A stretch of DNA of 64,000 bases, taken from assembly GCA_963921825.1 (NCBI GenBank), contig OY997596.1, positions 62,260,754 to 62,324,753 on the forward strand, in the 5' to 3' direction. Under the pieces are notes generated by a model that was not told the origin of the DNA, ran no database searches, and saw nothing but the letters and a program-made list of their open reading frames with translations. Below, piece after piece: positions 49,894 to 62,547 of the stretch; positions within the stretch are counted from its first letter, which is position 1, and each line of letters begins with the position of its first letter. The stretch comes from Erodium maritimum. Its lineage: Eukaryota > Streptophyta > Magnoliopsida > Geraniales > Geraniaceae. Made by a program: the position numbers and the translations under genes.

Positions 49894-52261
49894 TACTTAC
49901 TAACAAAATATATTTACTTGAGCGTTTGGGCGTTGTCATGTAAAATTATATGATAGAATTTAGGCCCAAATGGATCGAATTTGGTGAACTTATGATAAGA
50001 ATGTGATAGTAGTGTGCTTCCCAGTCCTCTATTCCTCTATGGGCTTGCACATATTTCACTCCTACTTCTATAGTCTTTGTGACACTATCTAGGACTCTCA
50101 CCCTTAGTTGAAGCTTGAGACATTTAACTACATGTGGCATGACGTGGTATCGAGGCTTGAACTGTAATTTGACTTGTTTTATACGTTTGATCTGTTTGTC
50201 GTCTCTCCTTCCGATTTTCTCTTTATATATTAAAATTCAGTCTTGTTAAAGCAATAAACAATGAATCTAAACTTAATACTAGTTCAAGTTAACCAAAGAT
50301 TAACCTTTTGTATCAGTAATATGTACAAATATTTGGGTTTACATGCTTGTGTAGAAGGAATGACCACGAATCTTTTGATTCTTAGACTTTTAAGATTGAT
50401 GAATCATGAACTCCAAGCATTCTTTAAGCTAGAAATGAGCTTTGATATTGTCACAAAATCTCTCATCCTGAGAAAGAGGTTCATCAGAAATCAAGAGAAA
50501 CGTATAAAAAGACTGAAAATGAGATGATAAAAATGATAGTTACTATAGGTTATGGGACTTGAACTCTAGTCTCACACCTAAATTTAAGTTATTGAGATTA
50601 ACCCTTTCATGCTCTAGTACATGTTACGACCTGCGAACAATGACAGACAAATGCACTCAACCTAGACGCTACTCTATTTCTTAGTAGAAAAAGAAACTAC
50701 GTGAAGAAATAAGGTAGGTAAAAGATGAGCAAGCAAAACAAATAAATTTAGTGGGTAGAACTTTTCTTTGGGTTGTGAAGAAAATCTATTATTGAAAATA
50801 TTTAATGATTAAGCACTTGTGTGATGATCCAAAATTGTTTGTTGGGAACTGAGGGAGCTTCATTAGATGGCAAGGGCCAATCATGGGTAAAAACTTGGGT
50901 CCTTGAGTAAGAGGTATCTTCACTCAAAGGCCTTTGCCTATGGAGTGTGTGGGCCATTTCATGTCCGAATCATCCCATCATTTTCATGATTTAGGTGACT
51001 AATCTCTGATTGCTACAAGCCAAACATGTGTTTTTAAATAAATATTATGTTGAGTAAGTAAGCAACCTAACCAATAAATCAATGTAGGTACCACAAATCT
51101 TTCTAAACTTTCTAAGTTTTGAATGTAATAAACAAAAACACAAAAATCAAATAAAGACTCCCAACTTAATTATTTGATGAGGTCCATTCTTTAGAACAAC
51201 CTATATTTCCGATATTATATTTGACATATGCATAGAGCTCCGATATTATAATTGACATGTGCTCAGCTCATCTTCGAGAATCTGAAAGTTCATCTGTCAT
51301 TTCTTTCGAAAATTATGTATTTTGAACATTAAAATTGAGAAATAAATAATACAAATGCTTTGATGGTTACAAACCAAAGGCGTATTTGAGCAAAAATTAT
51401 GTTGAGTAAGTAAGCAACCTAACCAATAAATCAGTGTAGGTACCACAAATGTTTCTAATCTTTCTAAAATTTCAATGTTAAATGTAATAAACAAGAATAG
51501 AATCAAATACACACCCCAACTTGATTATTTGATGAAGTCTATTCTTTGTCACAATTGTTTTTCAGATATTTTATTTGACATTTTTCAAGAGTTTGAATGA
51601 TTAACCCAAGTAAATATTGATTTTACCGGTTGATTTGGTCGGTTTTCCTCAATAGTATTAGTCTAGTGCATGGACGAATAGTCATATATCGCGTGGTAGA
51701 AAACCTTTCGCTCAACCAAACTCTCAAACCTTCTTTTTAAATGATCCGTCCGCTCGTTTCACCCTTCATTCCTTTTAAAGATTATATATTTTGAACATTA
51801 CAATTAAGTATATAGATGCGAATTTTATTATTATTCAAGGCACATATTTTTCTGTTATGAAATTTAGAGTCAAACTCCAATCCATAACGCTTGGAAACAA
51901 ATACGAAAGAGATATTAGGTATTGTTGGTAAGAACATCATATATATTCCAACATTAATGTAGCATTATTTAAAAAAAACTAATTTAAATATAGTCCAATA
52001 TATTGAGTTAATTATGTAACAAGCCAACCATATGTGGATGTTAAGGTTAAACAGTCAACTAGTTGGTCCATCCACCCACCTCCCCAATTATATACTCAAT
52101 AAAATTGATTAATTTTAGACCTTATCTACACTAAATATGCAATATCAGTTGTGGGTGTTATACCTAATCAATAACTCAATCCCATTATTGTATCATCACC
52201 AATCAATAACATTTTAGAATATTGATTTCAATTCACTCAATAGACCTCAAAAATCACAACA
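49894..52261. other. Spacer with a 190-bp duplicate segment
   Basis: AT-rich, no gene found. Segments at about 51008-51195 and 51361-51548 are diverged direct copies, offset 352 bp: attatgttgagtaagtaagc in both, then ggtaccacaaat, then tta(a)ttatttgatga(g/a)gt. Confidence 0.6.
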
Positions 52262-53340
52262 TAACCCACCCAACCTTCATAATATATAGACATCATACTT
52301 GTACCTAAAGAACATTATATCACATCCATATATACTTCTTTTTAAGCCAATGTAAAACTTTCTACAAGGTAATATTAGTATTGAATTATTGATTTAATAT
52401 TTTGAAACAAGAGCCTTCATTGTGTCAGCCGGTTTCGGTTTAGAATGGGTTAAGAGAGCGTGTTAACGGGTCGGATGGATCGACGGAAATGATAATCGAG
52501 ACAAGGGAATTGTTTGGCTTTTTCACGTGTAAACCGTCTGGAATCACATGACAAACTAAGAAATTCAAGAGCATTCATCATGTCGGTCGGTTTCGGTTTG
52601 GAATCGGTCAAGAGATCGTGTCAACGGGTTGATTTGATGGATATATACGGAAGCGATAACCGAGACAAGGGAATTGTTTGGCTTTTTAACGTGTAAACCG
52701 CCTGAAATCACATCGACAAACTAGGAAATTCAAGAACATTCATCGGTCGGTCGATTTCGATTTGAGATCGATTAAAAGATTACATCAACAAATCGATTTG
52801 ATAGATAGATGAAAAAGATAACCGAGAAAAAGAATTATTCGGTTTTTCACGTGTAAACCATATGGAATCACATCTTGACCCACCCAACCTTCATAAAAAA
52901 CATGATATTGTATCTAGAAAACATCATATTCTCATCCATAGACTTCTTTTTAATACAATTAAATAAAGGGCCTTTGTCGAGGGTTGTAATTGTAATTAAA
53001 TGGTTCATTCCTTACATAGTTGGAACTCTAATGTGGGTTTCATTTTCTCCAAACATTTAGCTAGAGACTTTACTTAAATTTAATATTTCAATTTCATCAT
53101 TGTAGAACTTTCTATAAAGTAGTATTAATACTGAATTATTGATGAATATTTTGAAACAAACTGGAAAAAAGAGATAATAAATGAAAGAATCAAGATACAG
53201 AAGATCATTCACGATAATCAACATGTGTCGATCGGTTTTGATTTGGAATCGTTGAAGAGATTAGCATCAATTGATTGATTGGATGGATCGACAAGGGAAT
53301 TCATTTGGCTTCTTCACGTATAAATCGTCTGGGTGTGTCC
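52262..53340. repeat. Nested tandem repeat array with ACGT/G-box cores
   Basis: A block of about 160 bp beginning ggtttcggttt(a/g)gaat starts at 52431, 52589 and 52753, with a shortened copy at 53234. Copies keep gataa(t/c)cgaga(c)aagggaatt...ttttcacgtgtaaacc. A separate block, acccacccaaccttcata...gaattattgat, precedes the array at 52262 and recurs at 52876, so the larger unit is itself duplicated. CACGTG is at 52524 and 52848; the other copies have AACGTG (52689) and CACGTA (53314). Confidence 0.8.
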
Positions 53341-53692
53341 ATATTGGTCTAATTCACCCGGGAAATGACCGGTCTTTTCAACCTCCCCACTTCTCTAAAA
53401 TAAATTTTGATCGATAATGAGTTCAAAGTTCTAACTATTCGATAAAAAACACAAATGAAAATTTTAATTGAACCATAAATCCTTTTATTAAAATCTAATA
53501 ATATAATTATCTATATCCATGATCTCTCGAACCTCCAAATCTATTCTCTCCTCAATTTTCTCAAAACATAATCAACACCATCGTGAATCATCCTCGTATC
53601 TAGCCAACTAGACCAAGACCATTTCTTCACCTTACCTCTTTCTCTTAAGTATATAGCTTCTCTTCAACTCTCACCAAATCTTCATCTCATCC

Positions 53693-56622
53693 ATGGCCAC
53701 TTCATCTTTCTCTCTCTCATCACTAACCTTACTATGTTTCACAATCCTCCTCCTCTCCTCTCCGGCGACCTCAACCTCCCGGCGAGCCCTCGACCGGAAG
53801 AAACCTCCCACCGGCTTCCGAGTCTCCCTCCACCACGTCGACGCCGGCGGGAACTACACCAAGTTCGAGCGGCTCCGCCGGGCGATGGGCCGCGGGACCC
53901 ACCGGCTGCATAGACTCAACGGGATGGTCACGGCGGAGTCCGAGGAGGTATCCACACTTTTAATTTTCATAATGAGTTATAATATATTTCACGAACGTTA
54001 AAATTGTGTCCGTGTTCATAGACAACGGATAGAATCCGTTGGCTAGGCTGATTCAGCATTAGTCGTAGGATATTTTTATCTTACTATTCTAGCTATGTAG
54101 GTTTGTTCATCTCACTACCCTAACTATTTGTTGTGACACATCACTACTCTAGAATGTTTTTTTTCTTCACTTTCATACCCTAACTATTTTTTGTAGCACC
54201 TCACTATCCTAGAATGCATTTTTGTGACATTAAAAACTGATTTTTTTAAAGAAAATTTGAAAACCAATGGCATGCTTTTGAAAATTTGATTGCTAGTGAG
54301 GAGTATTATGAACTTTTAAAGTGTTTTCGTCTAAAAATGGATGACAAATTGACGGCGTGTATGAAAGTGAAAAAAAAATAGTTAATACAGTGAGATAAAA
54401 AAACCATATAGTTAAGGTAGTGAGATAAAAATAACTCTTAATAGTGTATATATTAAGGAGTCATTTTGTTAGTTTTTTTAATTTTAAATACACAAAAGGT
54501 TCGTGGATCGAACAATAATAAAGTATCAAAATAATCGTTTCCAAACATACATGATCTTAATGTCCGTAGACCGAACATAATGGTACTAAAATATATTTAA
54601 TCATTAATTTTATGATAACGTGTACATTAAATACATATGTGTCTTGGACAGGACTTCAGTCCGTCGGTCCAGGCGCCGGTGCACGCCGGGAACGGGGAGT
54701 TCCTGATGAGGCTGGCCATCGGGACGCCGCCGGAGAGGTACATGGCCATAATGGACACGGGGAGCGACCTGATATGGACTCAGTGCAAGCCTTGCAACGA
54801 GTGTTTCAAGCAATCTACGCCTATTTTTGATCCGGCCAAGTCCTCTTCGTTCTCTAAGATGTCTTGCTCTAGTGCTTTGTGCTCTGCTTTGCCTCAGTCT
54901 CAGTGCAGTAATGGGTGCGAGTACTTGTACATGTACGGAGACTACTCTTCAACCGAAGGTAATGTGACGGTATATTTCATCATATAGGGAATTATATTTA
55001 CATATTCATTTTAATCTTTCGGTATCAAAAATCCCTTAACGTCCTTGTGTATCAATAACGCAATGACACCTTGCGCTATCATTAAAAAACCTATTGAAAA
55101 TGTGGGTTTTGGGATCGAAAAACCTTATTTTTTATGCGAGTGAAAAGTGAAAAGTGACAATACCTATTAATACATGATGATCTTGGTAGATTCCTCCTTG
55201 TATGTTAATGAAACTACACACATCATGATTCTTAACACTCCTCCTCCTCCTCGTATGTTAACCATGTCTTGAGTCGATAATAATCAGGAACTTTTTGGGG
55301 TGAGTTTGGGAGGAGTCACCCCTCCCGACGGTCTATGAGTTGGGTTTTGATTTCTTGATTTGGGTCAAATCTCATATCTTATTGGGTTTAGAATCCGTTT
55401 AAGCATTTTGTGTTACTGATCAGACCGTATCCAAAACAGTAATTAGTTTATACCATGTATCTCAAATTCAATCGTTTTGCTATATTGGATGTGTGTGTTT
55501 TATCGTTTACGATTTATTTATCGTACCCGTTGTTATCTTTCATAAAATCTCAAGTTGTTATCTTTCATAAAATCTCATTTCAACCTCATTTCTCTCCCAA
55601 CTAGATGACCCGTTAAGATTTAAACGAAACATAATCTAAATGGATATTAACACATGATATATACACAAGTGTAGTGACCACGGAAACTTTCAGCTTCTAT
55701 CTTGTTGGGTTTAGAGTCTATAAGGGTATCGTGCTAGTAATCAAATCGTAACCAAAACAATAATTGTGTAAAACGTCACAAACAGGTGACTCGTTAAGAT
55801 TTGGACTGACCCATGATCCATACAGGTACAATGGCAACGGAAACCTTCACATTCGACACGAACTCGGTCGAGAAGATAGGGTTCGGGTGCGGAGCGGACA
55901 ACCTCGGCGAAGGCTTCAGCCAAGGCGCCGGGCTCGTCGGGCTGGGCCGCGGGCCCCTGTCCTTAGTCTCACAGCTCAAGGAGCCCAAATTCTCCTACTG
56001 CCTCACCCCAATCTCCCACACCAACACCACCAGCACCCTCCTCATGGGCTCCCTCGCCGCCGCCAACCTCACCGGCGCCGGCGCCGATTCCGTCCAAACA
56101 ACCCCACTCCTCTCCAACGCCCGCCACCCCTCCTTCTACTACCTTTCCCTCCAAGGCATCTCCGTCGGCAAGACCCGCCTCCCCGTCAAGAACTCCACCT
56201 TCTCCCTCCGTCCCGACGGCTCCGGCGGCCTGATCATCGACTCCGGCACGACGATCACGTATTTAGAACAATCCGCATTCGATCTCGTGAAGAGCGAATT
56301 CACTTCCCAGATGGGGCTTCCGGTGGACGACGAGGCGGCGGAGGCGACGGGGCTTGATTTGTGCTTTGACCTGCCGTCGGGCGGCGGCGGCGCCACCCTG
56401 GAGGTGCCGAAGCTGGTGTTTCATTTTGATGGGGCGGATCTGGATCTTCCGGCGGATAATTATTTGATTTCGGATTCAGGTATGGGCGTGGTTTGTTTGG
56501 CGATGGGCGGGTCTAGCGGTATGTCTATATTTGGGAACTTTCAGCAGCAGAACATGTTGGTGTTGCATGATCTTGAGAAGGAAACGCTGTCGTTTCTCCC
56601 AACAGAATGTGACAAGGTGTAA
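53693..56622 (+). CDS. Nepenthesin-type aspartic protease (A1B family)
   Basis: Secreted atypical pepsin-like protease. Exons 53693-53947, 54652-54958 and 55826-56622 give 452 residues. A signal peptide (hydrophobic core about residues 8-24, LTLLCFTILLLSSPA) is followed by a basic prosegment (FRVSLHHVDAGGNYTKFERL). The first catalytic site is MDTGSDLIWTQCKPC, with the nepenthesin-specific Cys-rich insert C-x2-C-x2-C continuing to MSCSSALC and CSNGCEYLYMYGDYSS. The flap-type Tyr is in MYGDY. The second catalytic site is IIDSGTTITYLEQSAF. The C-terminus reads SIFGNFQQQNMLVLHDLEKE and FLPTECDKV. All elements of an active enzyme are present. Coding exons are GC-rich and introns AT-rich. Relatives act in defence, stomatal or seed processes; the specific role is unknown. 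Confidence 0.93.
54090..54440. mobile_element. Foldback MITE in intron 1 of the aspartic protease
   Basis: Left arm atttttatcttactattctagctatgtagg and right arm accatatagttaaggtagtgagataaaaat are inverted repeats. 'tcactaccctaactattt' recurs near 54110 and 54180. About 350 bp; target duplication unclear. Confidence 0.6.
54959..55825 (+). other. Intron 2 of the aspartic protease with diverged direct repeats
   Basis: 867-bp intron. cttattgggtttagaatccg...accgtatccaaaacagtaatta (55379) resembles cttgttgggtttagagtcta...atcgtaaccaaaacaataatt (55700). gatgacccgttaagattt (55603) resembles ggtgactcgttaagattt (55784). A 5-unit ctcctc run lies near 55240. Confidence 0.5.
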
Positions 56623-57977
56623 TGTAGATTACTTGATTTTTTTTAATAGTTGTAACAAGTTTGGTCTATATGTTTCTGTTTGTTATTTTTTTAGTGTTCT
56701 TAGATCGAGTGGTATGATTGGTTCTTTAGTGTTACTATGGAAATATTATTGCCTCTGAATCTACGTGAATGATCAAAGTACCCCCGACTCTTACGCGTAT
56801 AAAACCGGTCATTTTTTTTGTTTATACCGAGTCTCGCCTCATCAACTTTTCTTAAGTACGGTTTCACACGGTTCCATGAGCTTTTTCCCAAAAAGTTATC
56901 GAATTGACGCCCCCTATTCAACAACGCACCAAAAACTGGTTGTAGAAGGTCTTATGACATGAGATTAACTCGGTCTACTCATTAACAATTCTTTTATACC
57001 ACTGATGGGTCTTAATCAGAAGGAGCACACTGAGCATGCCCTCAATATAAACCTGAGCATGCTTACTGGCACCTCCAAACATAAACAACAACCATTGAAA
57101 TGGATAACAAACAGGTCTAAGAATCCTAATTTTTCTAACATGACGATCATAACTAAGCCCAACAATGAACTAAACAACCAGGCATTACCTAACAAAAGGT
57201 ATGCCGGACAACCCAACACTAGGAACTAAAGCTTATAAACGAGTACACAACAATGAAGCAAACCAAGGCCTAAACAAAAGGGAAGAGCCACAAGCCACAA
57301 TCCAGCAACAAACAACCCAAAAAAATCAAAAGAAAAGACAAGCAGCCTCAACAAACAACCTCCCCTGAGCCCAGCGACCCAAATCAAGCCCAGCACCCGA
57401 ATCTTACCATGAGCAAAGTCGAAAGCGCCCAACCACAACTCTGGGAACCCGCCGTCCACGTATGCTCCCGAAAATCACGACTACACCCGACCCGATTAAC
57501 ATTGGTTAGGATTCACATGCTTTATTCGATCGGCCCAAATGGTTGGGCTCGAGCAAAATTAGTATTGGGCCAAGGCCCAAATACATGGGCTCAATCTTTC
57601 ATGAAGGGCATATATGTAAAAATCTACGATGCTGTCATGTCCGTGGACTGTGGTGGTCGGTCACTGCCTATGGCTCCAATGGCTCTGGAGGTATGAATCA
57701 TGACAATTCCTAAAGTATATCCCAATTTCATTGAAACATCACCCAATCAAAAATCAAAATCAATCATGCGTATCTCCTTTTTTTATATATTATTATATCA
57801 AATCAAATTGAAACACAAATCTCCCAAGGACTTAGACCAATCAATGTGCCCACTTTTATTCCTATTTGTGATAAAGACAATTTGATTTCAACAAAAATTC
57901 AACGTTGAATTTATTGGAGTTTTGATAAATTTACGTATTGAATCAAGACTAAACATCTCTTATTAACATGTAGTTTA
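56623..57977. other. Protease 3' flank and probable LINE relic
   Basis: The first ~350 bp is spacer with the protease 3'UTR. Around 57000-57480 the sequence is A/C-rich, T/G-rich on the minus strand, like the LINE-derived stretches elsewhere, but with no tail or domain. Near 57530-57600 are several GGGC/GCCC words. The region ends at the left target duplication of the LINE, attaacatgtagttta (57962-57977). Confidence 0.4.
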
Positions 57978-60900
57978 AATTATTATCGAGCCGGCCCTAG
58001 AGAGACGATCGGGATGCGGGGGCCTAGCGGCGCGTGCGCGTGAACGGCGGCGACGGGAGCGACTGGCTCCGGTATCCGAGAGTGGGGCAACCGGTGTAAG
58101 GTACGGGGCTTGTTTATTTCAGTTTTATAGCTTCCTAGGGTTGAATCTGGTGTGGAGTCGGCTCTGGTCCGATTGGAAGCGAGGTCTTCTCGCGAGTGTG
58201 ACCCCACGGATTGGTGCCTGGACGCCGGCGTGGTTGGTGGGTGTGGGGTCGGAAGATCTCGTCGAGCCGGGAGTCGATCAAACGGTAAGCTTCGGACGGG
58301 GTAGGTGGAATTGCTGGGTGACTGTGGAGGTGGGGTGCTCGGTGGAGACCGAGTCTAAGGGGGTGCGTGACGGAGAGTGGGGTGGGGTCCGGACCGCTAC
58401 CCGAGTTTGATTTACCAAGGGGGTGGAAATGAAGTTTTTGTCCTGGAACTGCCGAGGATTGGGCAAGTTAGCGACGGTGGAGTACCTGAAGGGTGTGATT
58501 CGCCGTAGGAAACCGCAAGTAATCTTCCTGAGTGAGACGATGGCTCGAAAGGGGGAGGTCGACATTCTGAAGTTGAAGACGGGCTTCCCGGGAGGGTGTG
58601 AAGTGCCGGCGGTGGGGCAGAAGGGGGGGTCTGATTCTACTATGGACCTTGGAGATGAAGGTGACACCGCTGTCCAGCGATGGGATGTTCATCGATGTGG
58701 AGATCGAAGGCCCGACTGGAGATAGCTTCCGCTTTACAGGCGTGTACGGGGAGGCTAACAGGGAGCTCAGATGGCAGACGAGGGATATGATCCGCACCTT
58801 GGGGGCAAGGACAGGGGTTACGCAGCGATGGGTGCTAATGGGGGATTTCAATGACATCCTTCGCAATAAGGAGAAGCGGGGGGAAGGCGGTATCCGGAAC
58901 GCTTAATCTCAGGGTTTCGGACTGCGATGAGGGCCATGGGGGTCTATGATGTACCGATCCAAGGGTACGGCTTCACTTGGCATAGTGGCAGTGAGCCAGA
59001 GACACGCATGGCAGTTTAGTTGGATAGAGCCCTTATGACGCGAGAGTTGCGAGCGCTGTGGCCGGAGGCTCACCTGGCCAATCTGGGTATCTCTACTTCG
59101 GACCACTTACCCATACTGATAGATTCAGAAAAACGAGTGGATCCGGTGGGATCACGACAATTTAGATTTGAGAACATCTGGGCGGAGGACCCGGACTGTG
59201 GGCGCCTGATCCAAGCTAACTGGGGGTCCCCGGGGGACCGTGAGGTCGGGGACAAGATTCGGGATACAGGGTCGGCCCTAGAGACCTGGGGACGGGAGGT
59301 GTATAATGCGCTCGCCCGGAAGATAGCACGGTATGAGAAGGACATGCTATGGTTGAATGGGAAGGAGGATCGGTCGAGTATTCGGCGTCGGAGAGCTTTG
59401 CAAAAGCTTTACGTCACAGCCCTTGAGAAGAAGGGAGAGTTTTGGAGGCAAAGAGCCAAGCAGCACTGGCTCACGGACAGTGATCAGAACACCAAGTTCT
59501 TCCAAGCCTCGGCATCGCAGCGGAAAAACATCAACAAAGTTTCTGAGTTACGGGATGAGGAGGGTACCGTCTTGACCTGGGACTCGGGGTTGAGGGACCA
59601 CATCCTGGCCTTTTACAAGGAATTGTCTAAACGAACGAGGGGGGATGGAGTAAATTTTCCGAAATTCCGTCAGCAGGTGTCGGAGGAGCAGAATAGGGCA
59701 CTTATGGGGGAGGTCACGACGGAGGAGGTGCGGGATGCGACCTTCTCCATGGGATCGAACAAGTCGCCGGGGCCGGACGGCCTTAACCCGTTCTTCTACC
59801 AGAAGTACTGGGGGACAGTCGGAGAAGATGTCACTAGATGGGTGAGAGAAATTTTTGCAGGGGGGGACATCCCCCGGGAGATGAACATGACCACGTTGGT
59901 GTTGATCCCAAAGGTAGAATGCCCAATGTCGCTCAAGGATCTACGACCGATAGCTCTGAGTAATGTGGTGTTCAAGGTGGTGTCTAAGGTGGCGGCAAAC
60001 AGGCTTAAAGGCTTATTGGGGGGTCTTATTTCGAACACCCAGGGGGCTTTTGTGCCGGACAGATCTATATAGGACAACATTATCATGTCATACGAGACGC
60101 TGCACTACCTGAAGCATAAGAGGCAAGGTAAGGAAGGCTGGGTAGCGCTAAAGCTGGATATGAGCAAAGCCTATGACCGGGTGGAATAGGGCTTTATGTG
60201 GGACATTATGCGAGACTTTGGGCTAAGTGAAGAATGGATCTCCCTGGTTCGTCGGTGTACGTACTCGGTCACGTACAATATAGTGGCAGGGGGGCAGCAG
60301 GCGGGGTTCGTTCAACCTGAACGAGGAATCAGGCAGGGAGACCCGTTATCTCCATACTTGTTCCTCTTATGTATGGAAGGGTTCTCTCGGCTTCTACAAG
60401 GGGCGGAGGACAGAGGGGACATCCATGGGGTCAAGATAGCGAAGGATGCCCCGGCGCTATCCCATCTGTTCTTCGCAGACGATTGTTATGTGTACTGCAA
60501 AGCGGTCCCGGAGGAGATGACGAAAGTGCGAACCTATTTGGGCATGTTTGAGGAGGCGTCAGGGCAGGTGGTGAACCAGGCGAAGTCGTCTCTATTCTTC
60601 AGTCACAATACTCCGGTGCATCGACGTCAGAGTGGAGTGCAGATCTTGGGAATACCAGAGGTCGATACTCCATCCTCATATTTGGGGATACCAAACATGA
60701 TGGGCCGGAGTCATATGCAAAGTCTATAGTACATACTGGATAAGGTCCTGAGGCGTATCAGGAGGTGGGACGGGAAGCTACTAAACGGGGCTGGGAAGGA
60801 AGTGCTCGCTAAGTCGGTATTGCAAGTTATTCCCACTTACACGATGAGTGTAATGCGGATCCCAAAAGGCATGTTGGACCAGATGAATGTGGCTCTGGCG

Positions 60901-62516
60901 AAATTATGGTGGAAATCGGCAGGACCGGACGGTAAAGGAGTAATCTGGTAGTCCTGGGCAAACATGTCCAGGCCAAAGGAGGACGGAGGTATGGGGTTCA
61001 AGAATCTATATGATTTTAACTCAGCCCTATTAGGGAAGCAGTTGTGGAAGTTGGTTACGGAGGAATCGAGTTTAGTGGCGAGGGTTCTCAAAGCTAGATA
61101 TTACCCGAGGACTTCAGTTCTGGAGGCGGGGCACAAACCTAACCAAAGTTATATCTGGCAGAGCATATTATCAGTACAGGAATTGGTTCTGAGTGGGGCG
61201 CGGAGGTCGGTCGGCCCTGGCTCGGAAATTTCGGTTTTGGGACACCCCTGGTTGACGGGGATTGAGGCGAGGGTGCAGTCGGTAGGCCCTGGACTCGAGG
61301 GACTCTTGGTGGCGGATTTGATGACGTCACAGGGGAGGTCTTGGGATGAGGGGAAGATTCGGTCCCTGGTAGCAGAGGAGGATCAACAGGCAATTTTGGC
61401 GGTCCCAATCAGTCGGACGGCGGTCAGGGATTCGTGGTATTGGGCGGGGGACTATTTGGGCCAATACACGGTGAAATCGGCGTACGCCATGTGTCAACAG
61501 GATCAGGCCTCTACGCAGGCACAATCCGACATCTGGCCGATGATCTGGAAGTTGGAAGTGATGCCGAAAATCAGATCATTCTTATGGCGGGTGTGTTCGG
61601 GATGTCTCCCGGTGGCGGAGAATCTAAGACGGAGGTATGTGGAGATGGCAGAGACATGTCCGGTCTATCACGGGGGTGCGGAGTCGACCTTTCATCTCTT
61701 GGTCACATGCCCGGTGGCGAATGAATGTTGGACGAAGTCGGGTCTTACTCTCCCGTATGGGGCCCAGTCAATAACAGAGTGGCTACTACAAATGCTTACT
61801 CTAAATCATGAGGAGAAGGGAGGATTGATCGGATGTCTGTTATGGGAGGTGTGGAAGGCACGAAATAAGGTGGTTTGGGAGGGTACAACCCAACCAGCGG
61901 CCGGGATCTTCCAGACCGCGTCCCATCTCCAATTGGGGTGGCTGGAAGCACGACGAAGGAAGGCGCATGCCCAGGCCAAACCGCGTTTTGCTCAATCAGG
62001 GGGAGCGGAGGTATGGGAACGGCCTAGAGCGGGAACCTGGGCTGTTAACACGGACGGGGCTCTGTTCGCAGCGGCAGACAAAATGGGAACGGATTGGATA
62101 TGTAGAGATGATGGGGGGCACCTCCGGGGGGCTCGATCTTCCTCATTCCATGGGGCCCAGAACCCGGGGCTGGTGGAGGCGTACGCGATACGGGAGGCGC
62201 TGGTGTGGCTTCATCAATACCCGTCCCAGAGGGCGGTGGTTCGAAGTGATTGTAAGGTCATAGTGGATATGATCAACAGAGGTGGGGGGCAACTGTCACC
62301 TCTAGGGACGATCGTTACAGATTGTTTTTCCCTTTTATCTAAACTCGAGTATGTGCAGCTCGAATTTGTGAAGCGGACAGCGAACAAAGCAGCTCACTGG
62401 CTAGCCAGGGCGGCTTGTTCTACGCCTGTCTGGAATTGGCAAGGGGGTTATGTCCCCGAACCTCTTCAATATATCATTATTGCCGAAAATTAATACAATA
62501 TCGTTTATCTCAAAAA
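57978..62516 (+). mobile_element. Near-full-length L1-type LINE with 15-16 bp TSD
   Basis: The flanks attaacatgtagttta at 57962-57977 and 62517-62532 are identical, and the right end is a very short A-tail (tctcaaaaaa). About 4.5 kb. Roughly 450 bp of GC-rich leader precede an endonuclease, then reverse transcriptase, zf-RVT and RNase H domains in the order typical of plant L1-clade LINEs. No gag-like ORF1 with zinc knuckle is visible, so the copy is 5'-truncated or of an ORF1-less type. Perfect target duplications and long open stretches imply a young or middle-aged insertion. Confidence 0.88.
58432..62493 (+). pseudogene. LINE ORF2 remnant: endonuclease, RT, zf-RVT, RNase H
   Basis: Starts MKFLSWNCRGLGKLATVEYL, an AP-type endonuclease with later GDFNDIL and TSDHLPI motifs. 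Reverse transcriptase features: [58 protein letters not shown] and the catalytic FADD (near 60475). A zf-RVT block (PKIRSFLWRVCSGCLPVAENL, HLLVTCPVANECW) and RNase H-like VNTDGALFA, GLVEAYAIREAL, VRSDCKVIVD, RTANKAAHWLAR follow. Broken by a frame change at the G-run near 58625, a return near 58905, and five in-frame stops at 59017, 60070, 60187, 60727 and 60949, all TAG. The domain from 60952 to 62493 is open throughout. Confidence 0.9.
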
Positions 62517-62547
62517 ATTAACATGTAGTTTATCGTATTTTATCTTA

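Noticed and set aside
50530-50620. Possible tRNA-like box B (gggacttgaactc on the opposite strand)
   Set aside because: No cloverleaf, no box A at proper spacing and no A-tail; insufficient for a tRNA or SINE call.
55764-56357. 197-codon ORF overlapping the aspartic protease exon 3
   Set aside because: Arg/Pro/His-rich shadow of a GC-rich exon whose true frame carries the catalytic IIDSGTT motif.
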